Shown: piece by piece, positions 26,168-35,505 of the stretch | How positions within the stretch are numbered: the stretch's first letter is position 1 | Layout: each line of letters starts with the position of its first letter | Origin: Bifidobacterium breve | Lineage (GTDB): Bacteria; Acidobacteriota; Vicinamibacteria; Vicinamibacterales; CAVVIG01 | Assembly: GCA_943328785.2 (NCBI GenBank) | Contig: CALQBJ020000009.1 | Coordinates: 1 to 36,548, forward strand | Direction: 5' to 3' | DNA length: 36,548 nt | Notes under the pieces: generated by a model | Told to the model about the DNA's origin: nothing | The model's database searches: none | What the model saw: only the letters and a program-made list of their open reading frames with translations | Made by a program: the position numbers and the translations under genes

Positions 26168-27622
26168 ATGACACTGAACTGGAGATGGACGCTGGGTCTC
26201 GGGCTGACGGCGGCTGCCGTGGCCTTCGGAGCCCCGTCCGGGCTGACCGCGCAGCAGACGGCCGCGCCCGCCGTGACGTATACGAAGGACATCGCCCCCA
26301 TCCTGCAGCGCAGCTGCGAGAACTGCCACCGCGGCGGCGGCGGCGGCCCGATGCCGATGACGACCTACGAGGAAGTCCGTCCATGGGCGCGCGCCATCAA
26401 GACGCGCACGGGCATCGGCCCGCACGCCGGCGTGATGCCGCCGTGGTACATGGAGAAGAACATCGGCATCCAGAAGTACAAGGACGATCCGTCACTGAGC
26501 GCCGCCGAAGTGGCGAAGGTCGCCAAGTGGGCCGACAGCGGTGCACCGCGCGGTAACCCGGCGGACATGCCGCCGCCGCGTCAGTGGGCCGACGCCAACA
26601 CCTGGCACATCGGTACGCCCGACCTGATCGTCAAGTCGAAGAACATCATCGTGAAGGCCAACTCGCCAGACTGGTGGGGTGAGATCGAGCCGGTCGCGAT
26701 TCCGCTCGAGGACGATCGCTACGTGCTGGCGGTCGAAATCAAGGAAGTCAACGACGCCACCCTGCATAACGGCGGTCGCGACACGGTCGGTGGCCTCTTC
26801 GTGTGGCACCACCTGATCTATCGCACCCAGCCTGGCGCCAACTACGAACCGACCGATCTCGAGACGGTGGTCGGCAGCGACAACGTGGTGAACTGGCCGG
26901 TGCACGAAGTGGGTCGCAACCCCGACTACTTCGATCCGAAGTCGGCGGTGCTCCTGAAGAAGGGCTCCTACATCTTCTCGGACTCGCTGCACACCCACTC
27001 GAGCGGCAAGGACGTCACCTCGCACCTCGAGTTCGGCTACAAGCTGGCCCCGAAGGACTACAAGCCGACCTACAAGCGCGCGGTCTTCGGCCTCGGCAAC
27101 GGCGTCGACATCGACGTCAAGGCGATGGAGAAGGACCAGCAGTTGCACGCGTACACCGTGCTGAACGAACCGACGAAGATCATCTCGTTCGAACCGCACC
27201 TGCACGCGCCTGGCAACCGCATGTGCCTGGAAGCGATCTGGGGCTACAACATCCAGACGCTGTCGTGCGTCGGCTACGACCACAACTGGGTGCGTGGCTA
27301 CAGCTACTCTGACGACACGGCGCCGCTGCTGCCCAAGGGCACGATCCTGCACATCATCGGCTACTTCGACAACACGCCCGGCAACAAGAACGTGCCGGAC
27401 CCGCGCAACTGGTCGGGCTCGGGCAATCGCTCGATCACGAACATGTTCATCGACCTCGGCAACCGCGTGGCGCTGACCGACGAGCAGTTCCAGGAAGAGA
27501 TGAAGGCGCGTGTGGCGCAGAACCCGGGCAAGGACATCATGCTCGGCTGCCCGCTCTGCGGCGTCGTCGCGCAGCAGCAGGCCGCCCCGCGACCGACCCA
27601 GAACCAGGGTCAGCAGCAGTAA
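26168..27622 (+). CDS. Secreted c-type cytochrome fused to copper type II monooxygenase-like domain
   Basis: Signal peptide; TKDIAPILQRSCENCHRGGGGGPMPM (CxxCH); histidine-rich motifs FVWHHLIYR, SLHTHSSGKDVTSH, EPHLHAPGNRM. Confidence 0.8.
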   Translation: MTLNWRWTLGLGLTAAAVAFGAPSGLTAQQTAAPAVTYTKDIAPILQRSCENCHRGGGGGPMPMTTYEEVRPWARAIKTRTGIGPHAGVMPPWYMEKNIGIQKYKDDPSLSAAEVAKVAKWADSGAPRGNPADMPPPRQWADANTWHIGTPDLIVKSKNIIVKANSPDWWGEIEPVAIPLEDDRYVLAVEIKEVNDATLHNGGRDTVGGLFVWHHLIYRTQPGANYEPTDLETVVGSDNVVNWPVHEVGRNPDYFDPKSAVLLKKGSYIFSDSLHTHSSGKDVTSHLEFGYKLAPKDYKPTYKRAVFGLGNGVDIDVKAMEKDQQLHAYTVLNEPTKIISFEPHLHAPGNRMCLEAIWGYNIQTLSCVGYDHNWVRGYSYSDDTAPLLPKGTILHIIGYFDNTPGNKNVPDPRNWSGSGNRSITNMFIDLGNRVALTDEQFQEEMKARVAQNPGKDIMLGCPLCGVVAQQQAAPRPTQNQGQQQ

Positions 27623-27635
27623 GACCCGCCGGACT

Positions 27636-27707
27636 CGCCGCCACGAGAACGCGGACGACACAGAGATGTTAGGCTTCTCTGAGTCGTCCGCGTTCTCGGC
27701 GGTGGCG
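27636..27707. repeat. Long inverted repeat/hairpin between genes
   Basis: CGCCGCCACGAGAACGCGGACGACACAGAGA - tgttaggct - TCTCTGAGTCGTCCGCGTTCTCGGCGGTGGCG; core GAGAACGCGGACGAC pairs perfectly. Confidence 0.8.
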
Positions 27708-27745
27708 ATGTTGCCTCTCAGTCAGGAAGGATCGGAAACCATTCC

Positions 27746-28747
27746 ATGAAGAACCAGGTTCGCGCCCTGCTTGGTGCGCTCGTACTCCTCGTGTGGCCGG
27801 CGGTTGCCGGTGCCCAGTCGCTCAGCTACAACAGCGGACAGAACGTCGCTCCCGGCTACGAAGGCTGGGAAGAAGAGCCGGACGGCAGCAAGTATTTCCT
27901 CTTCGGGTACATGAACCGCAACTGGGAGGAACAACTGAACGTCCCGGTTGGTCCGGACAACGGTTTCAGCGGCCCTGGCAACCTCGGCGCCGACCTCGGC
28001 CAGCCCACGCGCTTCCTGCCGCGCCGGAACCGTTTCGTGTTCCGCGTGAAGGTGCCGGCGACGTTCGCGACCAAGGACGAACTCATCTGGACGCTCACCA
28101 CCAACGGTGTCACCGAGAAGGCCTACGCGTCGCTGCGTGAGGACTACAAGGTGGACGACGTGGTGAAGGCGTCTGAAACCGGCGCTCTCGGTGCCGGTTC
28201 GAGCAGCCCCGAAGTCCGTGCGAACAAGGTGCCGATCGTGAAGATCGACGGCGAGAAGACCCGCACGGCCAAGGTGGGCCAGTCGATCGACCTCTCCGCA
28301 GTCGTCACCGACGACGGCATCCCGAAGCGTCGTGGTGGTGGCGGTGGCGCCGCGGTGTCGAACTCCGGTTCGGCAGCAGCAGCCCGCCCGGCCGGCGATC
28401 CCGCCGCCGCCGCGGCTATCGCGCAGGCACGCATCCAGCGCGCCATGATGTCGCCGCCCACCCGCATCACGGTTGGCAAGAACGTCGGTCTGCACCTGTC
28501 GTGGTTCGTCTACCGCGGCCCGGGCAATGTGACCTTCTCGCCCGACCAGATCAAGCCGTGGGAAGATACCCGTGCTGGTGCAAACTCGCCGTGGGCGCCG
28601 ATCTGGGTGCCGCCGACGCTGCCCGCCGACGGCCGCATTCCCGTGAAGGTGACCTTCGACGAACCCGGCACCTACGTCATCCGCGCCCTCGCGGACGACG
28701 GTGCGCTGACCGGCGGCGAAAGCCTCACCATCAACGTCACCAAGTAA
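27746..28747 (+). CDS. Secreted protein of unknown function, partner of the upstream cytochrome/monooxygenase-like gene
   Basis: Signal peptide LLGALVLLVWPAVAGAQ; codirectional ORF, C-terminal Ig-like text PVKVTFDEPGTYVIRALADDGALTGGESLTINVTK. Confidence 0.8.
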   Translation: MKNQVRALLGALVLLVWPAVAGAQSLSYNSGQNVAPGYEGWEEEPDGSKYFLFGYMNRNWEEQLNVPVGPDNGFSGPGNLGADLGQPTRFLPRRNRFVFRVKVPATFATKDELIWTLTTNGVTEKAYASLREDYKVDDVVKASETGALGAGSSSPEVRANKVPIVKIDGEKTRTAKVGQSIDLSAVVTDDGIPKRRGGGGGAAVSNSGSAAAARPAGDPAAAAAIAQARIQRAMMSPPTRITVGKNVGLHLSWFVYRGPGNVTFSPDQIKPWEDTRAGANSPWAPIWVPPTLPADGRIPVKVTFDEPGTYVIRALADDGALTGGESLTINVTK

Positions 28748-28767
28748 GACGCACCTCGACTCGACCA

Positions 28768-28795
28768 TGCGGGAGTGGCTCCGGCCGCTCCCGCA
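28768..28795 (+). terminator. Terminator-like hairpin
   Basis: TGCGGGAGTGGC-TCCG-GCCGCTCCCGCA, 12-bp stem with one G-U-type pair, after stop at 28747. Confidence 0.5.
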
Positions 28796-28848
28796 CCCTT
28801 CCAGAGACGGCCCTTGCAGGACCGCCGCATTCATCGCAGACTAGCGCG

Positions 28849-29688
28849 ATGCTCGCATTCTTCCCCGCTGCCATGCACCCTCAGGTGGTGCACTTCACAA
28901 TCGTCCTCGCCATCATCGGTGTCGCCTTCCGCCTGGTGTCACTGCTCGGTAAGCCGGCGTTCGCCAGTCCAGCGGCGACCACCCTGCTGGTGCTGGCCGC
29001 GTTGTCCGCCGTGGTGTCGGTGCAGACCGGCACGGCCGCGCACGGCCCCGTCGAGCGCGTGCCAGGATCGAGGCCGGCCGTCGTCGCGCACGAAGAGGCG
29101 GGCGAACTCGCGCAGACAGTCCTGCTCGTGCTCGGCGTGGTTGAACTGGCCGCGCTGGCGCTGCGGCGTTCGCCGAAGGTGAAGCTGGTGCACGGGCTCG
29201 CCGCGGTGGTCGGCCTTGCGGCGGTGTTCGCTGTGTATGAAGCCGGCGAGCACGGCGGGGCCCTGGTCTACTCGTACGCCGGCGGCATCGGCATACGCAC
29301 CGGCGACCCGAAGGATGTCGAGCGGCTGTTCATTGCCGGCGCCTACCAGCAGGCCCTTGCCGATCGCAAGGCGGGCAAGGCGGAACAGGCGGCGACGCTG
29401 ATTGTCGACACCGTGAACCGCTTCCCGGCCGATCCGGAACTGCGCCTGCTGGCGGCGGAGTCGTCGCTCCTCGATCGTAAGGATGCACAGGCGGCGCTCG
29501 CCGCGCTTGGCCAGATTCAGCTGCCGGACCAGAACCGGGTGCTGGCGTTCCGCAAGGCGACGCTGCTCGCCGATGCTTACGTGGCGGCTGGACAGAAGGA
29601 GGCCGCGGTGGCGGCGCTCGAGGGCGTGCTGAAGACCTTCCCGAACCCGAGACTCCAGAAGCGGATCGACGAACTGAAAGGGAAGTAG
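28849..29688 (+). CDS. DUF2231-like membrane protein with C-terminal TPR-like repeats
   Basis: MLAFFPAAMHPQVVHFTIVLAIIGVAFRLVSLLG; four TM-like stretches; C-terminal AYQQALADRKAGKAEQAATLIVDTVNRFPADPELRLLAAES. Confidence 0.8.
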   Translation: MLAFFPAAMHPQVVHFTIVLAIIGVAFRLVSLLGKPAFASPAATTLLVLAALSAVVSVQTGTAAHGPVERVPGSRPAVVAHEEAGELAQTVLLVLGVVELAALALRRSPKVKLVHGLAAVVGLAAVFAVYEAGEHGGALVYSYAGGIGIRTGDPKDVERLFIAGAYQQALADRKAGKAEQAATLIVDTVNRFPADPELRLLAAESSLLDRKDAQAALAALGQIQLPDQNRVLAFRKATLLADAYVAAGQKEAAVAALEGVLKTFPNPRLQKRIDELKGK

Positions 29689-29721
29689 GGACGGCGTCAC
29701 TCACGAAGGCACGCGCGGCCT

Positions 29722-29970
29722 GACCTGATCGACCGCGCCACCAACACGCCGTCCGTGTGGGGCACCACGAACGAGCAGGCGGACAACGCGTTCCAGAAGG
29801 TTGCGGCCGGACTGAAGGAGCAGGGGCTTGGCATGAACGCCGCGTACAACCAGTAGTTCGGCACCGCCGATCAGCCGAACAAGCCGGCGCGCACGACCGT
29901 CCAGGTGGCCGCGCTCGTCACGGCTGGCGCGCTGCTCGAAGTCGAAGTCCAGGCCGCCCGCAACAAGTAG
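29722..29970 (+). pseudogene. RidA/YjgF-family remnant
   Basis: Frame reads DLIDRATNTPSVWGTTNEQADNAFQKVAAGLKEQGLGMNAAYNQ*FGTADQPNKPARTTVQVAALVTAGALLEVEVQAARNK*; PARTTVQVAAL..GALLEVEV is the RidA C-terminal signature. Internal TAG at 29854-29856; N-terminus absent. Confidence 0.75.
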
Positions 29971-30115
29971 TATCCGACCGGCCAGCCTGCCACATTCCCG
30001 CGCTCCTGGCGTGCCTCCCGGCTGAACTGAAGACGTGCAGCGCAGCGCGAGTTGAGGCAGAATCGCCCCACGCCGTTCGCGGGTCCAACTCCCGCACGGC
30101 ACTGAGGAGTCCGAA

Positions 30116-30676
30116 ATGAAGAACCTGCTGACCGTCGGCGCCGCGACGCTCTTGCTGCTCTCGCTCGTCTCCCCGAGCCCGATGAGCGCGGCCGATCCCA
30201 CGTCCACCCTGCTCGTCCCCGGCTACGAGCCGGCGCGTGACGTGCCCGGCGCGGCCGAACTGCCCGACCCGAAGATCGACTACAAGATCCTCTTCTCCGT
30301 CTCGAACGGCGCGAAGGATCGCGACGCCGAAGTGAACCCGATGCTGCCGACGATCGCGCGGTACCTGAATACGCTCGGTAAGTACAACGTCCCGGCCAAC
30401 CATCGTCATCTCGTCGTGATGTTCCACCAGCGGAATCCCGACTTCGACATCGTGATGACGAACGAGGCGTACAAGGCGCGCTACGGCAAGGACAACCCGA
30501 ATATCGCGCTGATTCACGCGCTGAAGCAGGCGGGTGTCCAGTTCCGCGCCTGTGGCCAGGCGCTGGGCGGCCGCAAGGTCGACGCGAAAGACGTCAACCC
30601 GGATATCCAGATCGATCTGTGGGCGATGACGTCGATGCTGAACCTGCAGATGAAGGGCTTCGCCCGCGTCGGGTAG
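30116..30676 (+). CDS. Secreted DsrE/DsrF-like protein
   Basis: Signal peptide; YKILFSVSNGAKDRD...HLVVMFHQRNPDFDIVMTNEAYKARYGKDNPNIALIHALKQAGVQFRACGQAL. Confidence 0.8.
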   Translation: MKNLLTVGAATLLLLSLVSPSPMSAADPTSTLLVPGYEPARDVPGAAELPDPKIDYKILFSVSNGAKDRDAEVNPMLPTIARYLNTLGKYNVPANHRHLVVMFHQRNPDFDIVMTNEAYKARYGKDNPNIALIHALKQAGVQFRACGQALGGRKVDAKDVNPDIQIDLWAMTSMLNLQMKGFARVG

Positions 30677-30784
30677 ACTCCCGGTGAGCGGACCGCTCCT
30701 CAGGAGCCTCGCGCGCCCGCTCGCTCATCGCGCGCCCATCTTGCGGACCTGAAGGTCGGCCGCTTCGTACTGATGGCCGTGAAC

Positions 30785-31576
30785 TCAGCGCGTTGCTGGC
30801 GGCGACCACTCGAGGACGACGAGCAGCGGGCGATGGTCGGAGGCGAGCCGGTCGTCGATCACCTGCGTCTCGCTCGCGTGCCAGTCCTCGGCTGGCCTGG
30901 CCAGCACGTGGTCGACCAGGCCGCGCGGCCGATCGGGTGCGACCGGCGGCAGGTCCGGAAAGGACGCCAGCCAGCGGCCCGCCAGCAACTGCATCACGTC
31001 CGTGTCCGGCCGGCTGTTCATGTCGCCCGCCAGGATGCCGGGCATGTCGCCGTTCGTCGCCAGCACGTCGTTCAGGAAGCCAGCCTGCGCGAGCCGGTGT
31101 TCCTGATCGCGTCCCTGGTCCAGATGCGTACTCGTGAAGTGCAGGAGCGGTCCGTCCGGTCGTGTGCGCACGTCCACCGTCAGCTCGGTGCGCGGCTCGC
31201 GATCGGGCCGCGCCGGCAGCGCACGATTCACCGCGCGCGCCGCCGGCTGGCGCGTCAGCACTGCCACGCCGTAGGCGCCACCCTGGAAATCCATCGCCTC
31301 GCCGAAGAGGCCGTGCATCCCGGTCAGCCGTTCCAGTTCGGCGAGCTGATCGACGCCGCCCGCGCGTGCCGTGCGCTGATCGACCTCCTGCAGCGCGACG
31401 AGGTCGGGAGCAGCCGCGGAGATGAGCGCCGCCACGCGTGGCAGATCGAAGAGTCCGTCGGTGCCTTCACCGTGATGGATGTTGTAGGTGAGCACACGGA
31501 CCGCGATCGGCGCAGCCGAGCGCGCCGCAGCTGAGAAACAGACGAGCAGGAGCAGCGCACACGCGGTTCGTTTCAT
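30785..31576 (-). CDS. Endonuclease/exonuclease/phosphatase-family protein, secreted
   Basis: VRVLTYNIHHGEGTDG, PDLVALQEVDQRT, HLDQGRDQEHRL, GILAGDMNSRPD, LASDHRPLLVVLE. ATGA overlap with upstream kinase gene. Confidence 0.9.
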   Translation of the reverse strand: MKRTACALLLLVCFSAAARSAAPIAVRVLTYNIHHGEGTDGLFDLPRVAALISAAAPDLVALQEVDQRTARAGGVDQLAELERLTGMHGLFGEAMDFQGGAYGVAVLTRQPAARAVNRALPARPDREPRTELTVDVRTRPDGPLLHFTSTHLDQGRDQEHRLAQAGFLNDVLATNGDMPGILAGDMNSRPDTDVMQLLAGRWLASFPDLPPVAPDRPRGLVDHVLARPAEDWHASETQVIDDRLASDHRPLLVVLEWSPPATR

Positions 31577-33312
31577 CGGGCTCTCACGGGCTGCGAGGGG
31601 AAGTGTAGCCGGAACGTCGTTCCGCCGGGACCGGTCTGTTCAACCACCGCGTCGCCGCCGTGCTGCTGCATCACGTTGTTCACGACGGTCAGGCCGAGCC
31701 CGGTGCCCTTCTGCTTGCCGTGACTGATGAACGGTTCGAAGAGCGTGTTGACGATGGCGTCCGGGATGCCTGGGCCGTTGTCGGTGATCCGCAGGTGCAC
31801 GCCGTCAGCGACGCATTCGCCGCTGACGACGATACGGCCGTCCTCGGGTGAGACCGCTTCAGCCGCATTGAAGAGCAGGTTCAGCAGTACACGCTCCACC
31901 TTGCCTGGGTCGAAGAACGCCAGGCACTCCGGACCCACCTGCCCGGTGATGACAATCCGCTCGAACTCGGGGAGCGCCTTCACCGTCTTGATGGCCCGGT
32001 CCACCACCTCGTCGAGTCGTCCCTGCAGCATCTGCAACGCCTGCCGCTCGTGCGAGAAGCCGAGCAGCTGGTTGATCTCGTCGAGCATCCGGTTCACGGC
32101 GATTCGGATCTCCTGGACGAAGTCCTTCCGCTTGTCGTCGGACAGCTCGCGTTCTTCGAGGAACTCGGCATACGCCTGGATGGCAGTGAGCGGATGCCGC
32201 AGGTCGTGCGAAATGGTGTTGGCCATGCGGCCGATGGTCGCCATGCGCTCGGTCTCGAGCAACTGCCGCTGCGTGGCCTGCAGCTGGTGACGCATGCGGT
32301 TGAAGGCGGCGGTGAGCGTGGCCACCTCGTCGCCGCCGCGCTCGTCGAGCGGGAAGTCGTAGTCGCCCTGCTCGAGTGCTTTGACGCCCGAGACGAGTCG
32401 TCCAAGCGGCCGCGTGAACGTGGTGGACACCAGGAACACGAGCAGGCTGCCGGCGAGCACGCCGGCCGCGCCGATGGCAACGATCCAGCGGTTCAGGCTG
32501 CGCAGGAACGCGGTGGCATCGTCGAACGACTTGAGCACCGTCAGGGTGACGGCGTGAGCCGAGTCCCGCGAGATGCGCACGCTGTTCACGAGGAACGCTT
32601 CGTCGCCGAGCTGCACTTCGTGCGGGGCACTCGCGCGCCCCTCGCCGCCGCTGACGAGCGTCGCCAACGCGGCGCGGTAGCGCGCGTCGACGGTGCTGAT
32701 GACCAGCGTGTTGTCGTAGGCGAAGCCCACTTCGCTGGCGGCGACGCGGCTGACATCTTCCGCCACCGCATCGTTCACCTCGTAGCCAACGGCCAGCAGC
32801 CCGAGCGCATTGCCCGCCGCGGGGTCGCCGAACGCGATCGGTTGGAGGAACACCTGGAACAGCCGTCCGCCGCCGAACCACCAGTCGCGCGTATCGCCGC
32901 TCGTCACGTAGCGGTCGATGGCCTGCTGCGCCGCGGCCCGCGGGAACGGCGTGGTGGCCGAATGGAACGCCACGATGGCGCCGTCGCGGTTCGCAAGGAC
33001 GAACAGCTGGCTGCCGGACAGTTGCCAGAACGTGGCCGACGCGTCCTGGATGGTCGCTGAATCTTCCGACGTCATCAGCGCCTTCAGCGGCGGCAATGCC
33101 GCCAGCAGCGACGCCGATCGCTCGAGCGTCTCCTCGCGCTGCTGCCGCAGCCGGTCGAACGTGACGATGGAGGTGTCGAGCGCCTGGGTGAGGTCGGCGC
33201 GCACGCGCAGCTGCACCCGATAGCGCACGACGAGCAGCACGGCGGTCGTGATCAGGGTCGAGATCAGGACCAGCGACAGCAGGAACTTCGTGCGGAGCGA
33301 CAGGGTGAGCAC
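31573..33312 (-). CDS. Membrane sensor histidine kinase (cache-like sensor, HAMP, HisKA, HATPase)
   Basis: N-terminal TM, periplasmic region, TRPLGRLVSGVKALEQGDYDFPL (HAMP), MATIGRMANTISHDLRHPLTAIQAYAEFLEE (H-box), LRITDNGPGIPD, GLGLTVVNNVMQQHGG. Confidence 0.93.
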   Translation of the reverse strand: MLTLSLRTKFLLSLVLISTLITTAVLLVVRYRVQLRVRADLTQALDTSIVTFDRLRQQREETLERSASLLAALPPLKALMTSEDSATIQDASATFWQLSGSQLFVLANRDGAIVAFHSATTPFPRAAAQQAIDRYVTSGDTRDWWFGGGRLFQVFLQPIAFGDPAAGNALGLLAVGYEVNDAVAEDVSRVAASEVGFAYDNTLVISTVDARYRAALATLVSGGEGRASAPHEVQLGDEAFLVNSVRISRDSAHAVTLTVLKSFDDATAFLRSLNRWIVAIGAAGVLAGSLLVFLVSTTFTRPLGRLVSGVKALEQGDYDFPLDERGGDEVATLTAAFNRMRHQLQATQRQLLETERMATIGRMANTISHDLRHPLTAIQAYAEFLEERELSDDKRKDFVQEIRIAVNRMLDEINQLLGFSHERQALQMLQGRLDEVVDRAIKTVKALPEFERIVITGQVGPECLAFFDPGKVERVLLNLLFNAAEAVSPEDGRIVVSGECVADGVHLRITDNGPGIPDAIVNTLFEPFISHGKQKGTGLGLTVVNNVMQQHGGDAVVEQTGPGGTTFRLHFPSQPVRAR

Positions 33313-33327
33313 AGGTTGGTGCGTCGG

Positions 33328-34008
33328 CTACGGAATGAACTTGTAGCCGGCGTTATGGACGGTGATGAAGTGCACCGGCGCCTTGGGTTCTGGCTCGAGT
33401 TTCTGGCGGAGCGTCAGGATGTGCGAGTCGACGGTGCGAGTCGACGGGTACGAGTCGTATCCCCACACGTCGCTCAGCAGTTGGTCGCGCGACACCACAC
33501 GCTGCGGGTTCTGCGCGAAGTACTTCAGCAGCTTGAATTCCTGCGGTGTCAGGGCCACCTGGCGCGTGCCGCGGGTCACCTCCATCCGCGCGAAGTCGAC
33601 CGACACGTCGCTGAAGTAGAGCTGTTCCACCGCCGGGTGGTTGCGGCGCGACCGGCGCAGCACGGCGCGGACGCGCGCCAGCAGTTCCTTCGGGCTGAAC
33701 GGCTTGGTGACGTAGTCGTCAGCGCCGAGTTCCAGCAGCAGCACCCGGTTCACTTCGTCCACCGAACCGGTGAGGACGATGATCGGGATCTCTTCCGACT
33801 GCTTGCGGATCTCGCGGCAGACATCGCGTCCGCCCACCTGCGGCATCTGCAGGTCGAGGATCACAAAGCTCGGACGACCGCTGCGAAACGCCGCTAGCCC
33901 CTCGGCGCCGTGCTGGGCGACTTCGACCGCGAACCCCTCGACTTCGAACAGTTGCTGCAGGGCCTTGCGAGTGGCGCGATCGTCTTCGATGATGAGAATC
34001 TTTTCCAT
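33328..34008 (-). CDS. OmpR-family response regulator
   Basis: MEKILIIEDDRATRKALQQLF, VILDLQMPQVGG, GADDYVTKPFSPKELLARVRAVLRR, winged-helix LTPQEFKLLKYFAQNPQRVVSRDQLLSDVWGYDSYPSTRTVDSHILTLRQKL. Confidence 0.95.
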   Translation of the reverse strand: MEKILIIEDDRATRKALQQLFEVEGFAVEVAQHGAEGLAAFRSGRPSFVILDLQMPQVGGRDVCREIRKQSEEIPIIVLTGSVDEVNRVLLLELGADDYVTKPFSPKELLARVRAVLRRSRRNHPAVEQLYFSDVSVDFARMEVTRGTRQVALTPQEFKLLKYFAQNPQRVVSRDQLLSDVWGYDSYPSTRTVDSHILTLRQKLEPEPKAPVHFITVHNAGYKFIP

Positions 34009-34065
34009 CGGTGTGTTTGGGGCAGCGGCTAGTATTAGTGTCACATGTCAGCGTGGTGTCGGCGC

Positions 34066-35505
34066 ATGTCGCGCGCACTTCTTGTGGCCGCCTTCACGGC
34101 AACCGTCTCCTCGCCGCTCGGGGCGCAGCCGGCTGCGCCACTGGCCGCGTTGCCGCAGCCTGAGTCCGCGTCCGCCGCGCTCGCCGCCGAGCTCCGCCGC
34201 CTCCAGCAGGCGATCGACGCGCTGCAAGTCCAGCTCGCGGAATCGAAGCGAGAAACGGCCGACGTGCAGCAGGCGCTCCAGGCGCTGCGCGAACAGCTCG
34301 AGGAAGAGCGTGCACTCCTCGCCGCGCAGGTCAGCTCCCTCGAGCAGACGAAGGTCGAGAGCGGCTCGAAGTATCGAGCCCGGCTGTTCGGCATGGCGCT
34401 GATGCAGCTTGTGAGCACGCGCGGCGCCGTCGACAACATCGACCTGCCGACGCTGGCCGTCGAGTCGACGCCGGGCGATTCCGGCGGCAATATCTCGGCG
34501 GCGGTGCGCCAGTCGTACATCGGCATTGCCGTCTTCGGCCCGCGCGTACGCGGCGTTGAAACCTCCGGCGACCTGCGGCTCGACTTCTTCGGCGGTTTCC
34601 CCGCGGCCAACGACGGCCTCAGTGCACCGGGCGTTCGTCTGCGCACGATGCAGATTGCCGCCGAGGGCACGCGCCTCTCGCTGCGTGCCGGGCAGGAGAC
34701 GCCGTTCTTCTCGCCGCTGTCGCCCTCGTCTATTGCCTCGAGTGCCTACCCGGCCATGTCGTCGTCGGGCAACATCTGGGCATGGACACCGCAGGTGTAT
34801 CTCGAGCGACGCTTCGAACGCTCGGGCAACACCACGCTGTCCGTGCGTGCCGGCGTGCTCGACGCGCTCACCGGTGAATTGCCGGCTGGCGAATACAGCC
34901 GCCTGGCCACCGCCGGCGAACGGGCCCGCATGCCCGCGTCTGCTGTGCGGGTCGGGGCGCGACGCGGCACGGCCGAACGCGCCCTGTCGGCCGGAGCCAG
35001 CGGCTACTACTCGCGCCAGAACTGGGGCTTCGACCGCGTCGTCAATGCCTGGGCGCTCACCACCGACTGGGAGCTGCCGCTCTCGAACGCCTTCCGTCTC
35101 TCCGGCGAGGCCTACGCCGGCCGCGCGATTGGCGGCCTTGGCGGCGGCGCGCACTCGTCGGTCCTCTTCGACGGCGCTCCAGGTGAGGCCGCGTCGACCG
35201 TGCACCCGCTCGACAGCCTCGGCGGCTGGGCGCAGGTGAAGGTGAAGCATTCGCCGCGCGTGGAGACGAACATGGCGTTCGGCATCGACCGCTCGAAGCC
35301 GAAGGCGTTCGACGGATTCCTGCAGCCCCCGAGCGACGAAGCGCCGTCGGCCACGCGCAATGGCAGCGGCCTGCTGAACGTCATCTACCAACTGCGTTCG
35401 AACCTGTTCCTCACCGCCGAGTATCGCCGTCTGTGGACGCGCCGTTTCGACGGACGGAACTGGCTGGCTGATCACCTGAACTTCGGAGGCGCCATTGTGT
35501 TCTAG
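34066..35505 (+). CDS. Outer-membrane porin-like protein with N-terminal coiled coil
   Basis: MSRALLVAAFTATVSSPLGAQ signal peptide; AAELRRLQQAIDALQVQLAESKRETADVQQALQALREQLEEE coiled coil; beta-barrel text ending GGAIVF. ORF extends to 34045. Confidence 0.75.
   Translation: MSRALLVAAFTATVSSPLGAQPAAPLAALPQPESASAALAAELRRLQQAIDALQVQLAESKRETADVQQALQALREQLEEERALLAAQVSSLEQTKVESGSKYRARLFGMALMQLVSTRGAVDNIDLPTLAVESTPGDSGGNISAAVRQSYIGIAVFGPRVRGVETSGDLRLDFFGGFPAANDGLSAPGVRLRTMQIAAEGTRLSLRAGQETPFFSPLSPSSIASSAYPAMSSSGNIWAWTPQVYLERRFERSGNTTLSVRAGVLDALTGELPAGEYSRLATAGERARMPASAVRVGARRGTAERALSAGASGYYSRQNWGFDRVVNAWALTTDWELPLSNAFRLSGEAYAGRAIGGLGGGAHSSVLFDGAPGEAASTVHPLDSLGGWAQVKVKHSPRVETNMAFGIDRSKPKAFDGFLQPPSDEAPSATRNGSGLLNVIYQLRSNLFLTAEYRRLWTRRFDGRNWLADHLNFGGAIVF

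Noticed and set aside
26492-28834. 389-aa and 370-aa minus-strand ORFs
   Set aside because: Antisense to the cytochrome/monooxygenase-like gene and its partner; His/Arg/Val-rich shadow ORFs.
29757-30119. 120-aa plus-strand ORF
   Set aside because: Off-frame reading across the RidA remnant; the RidA match is in the other frame.
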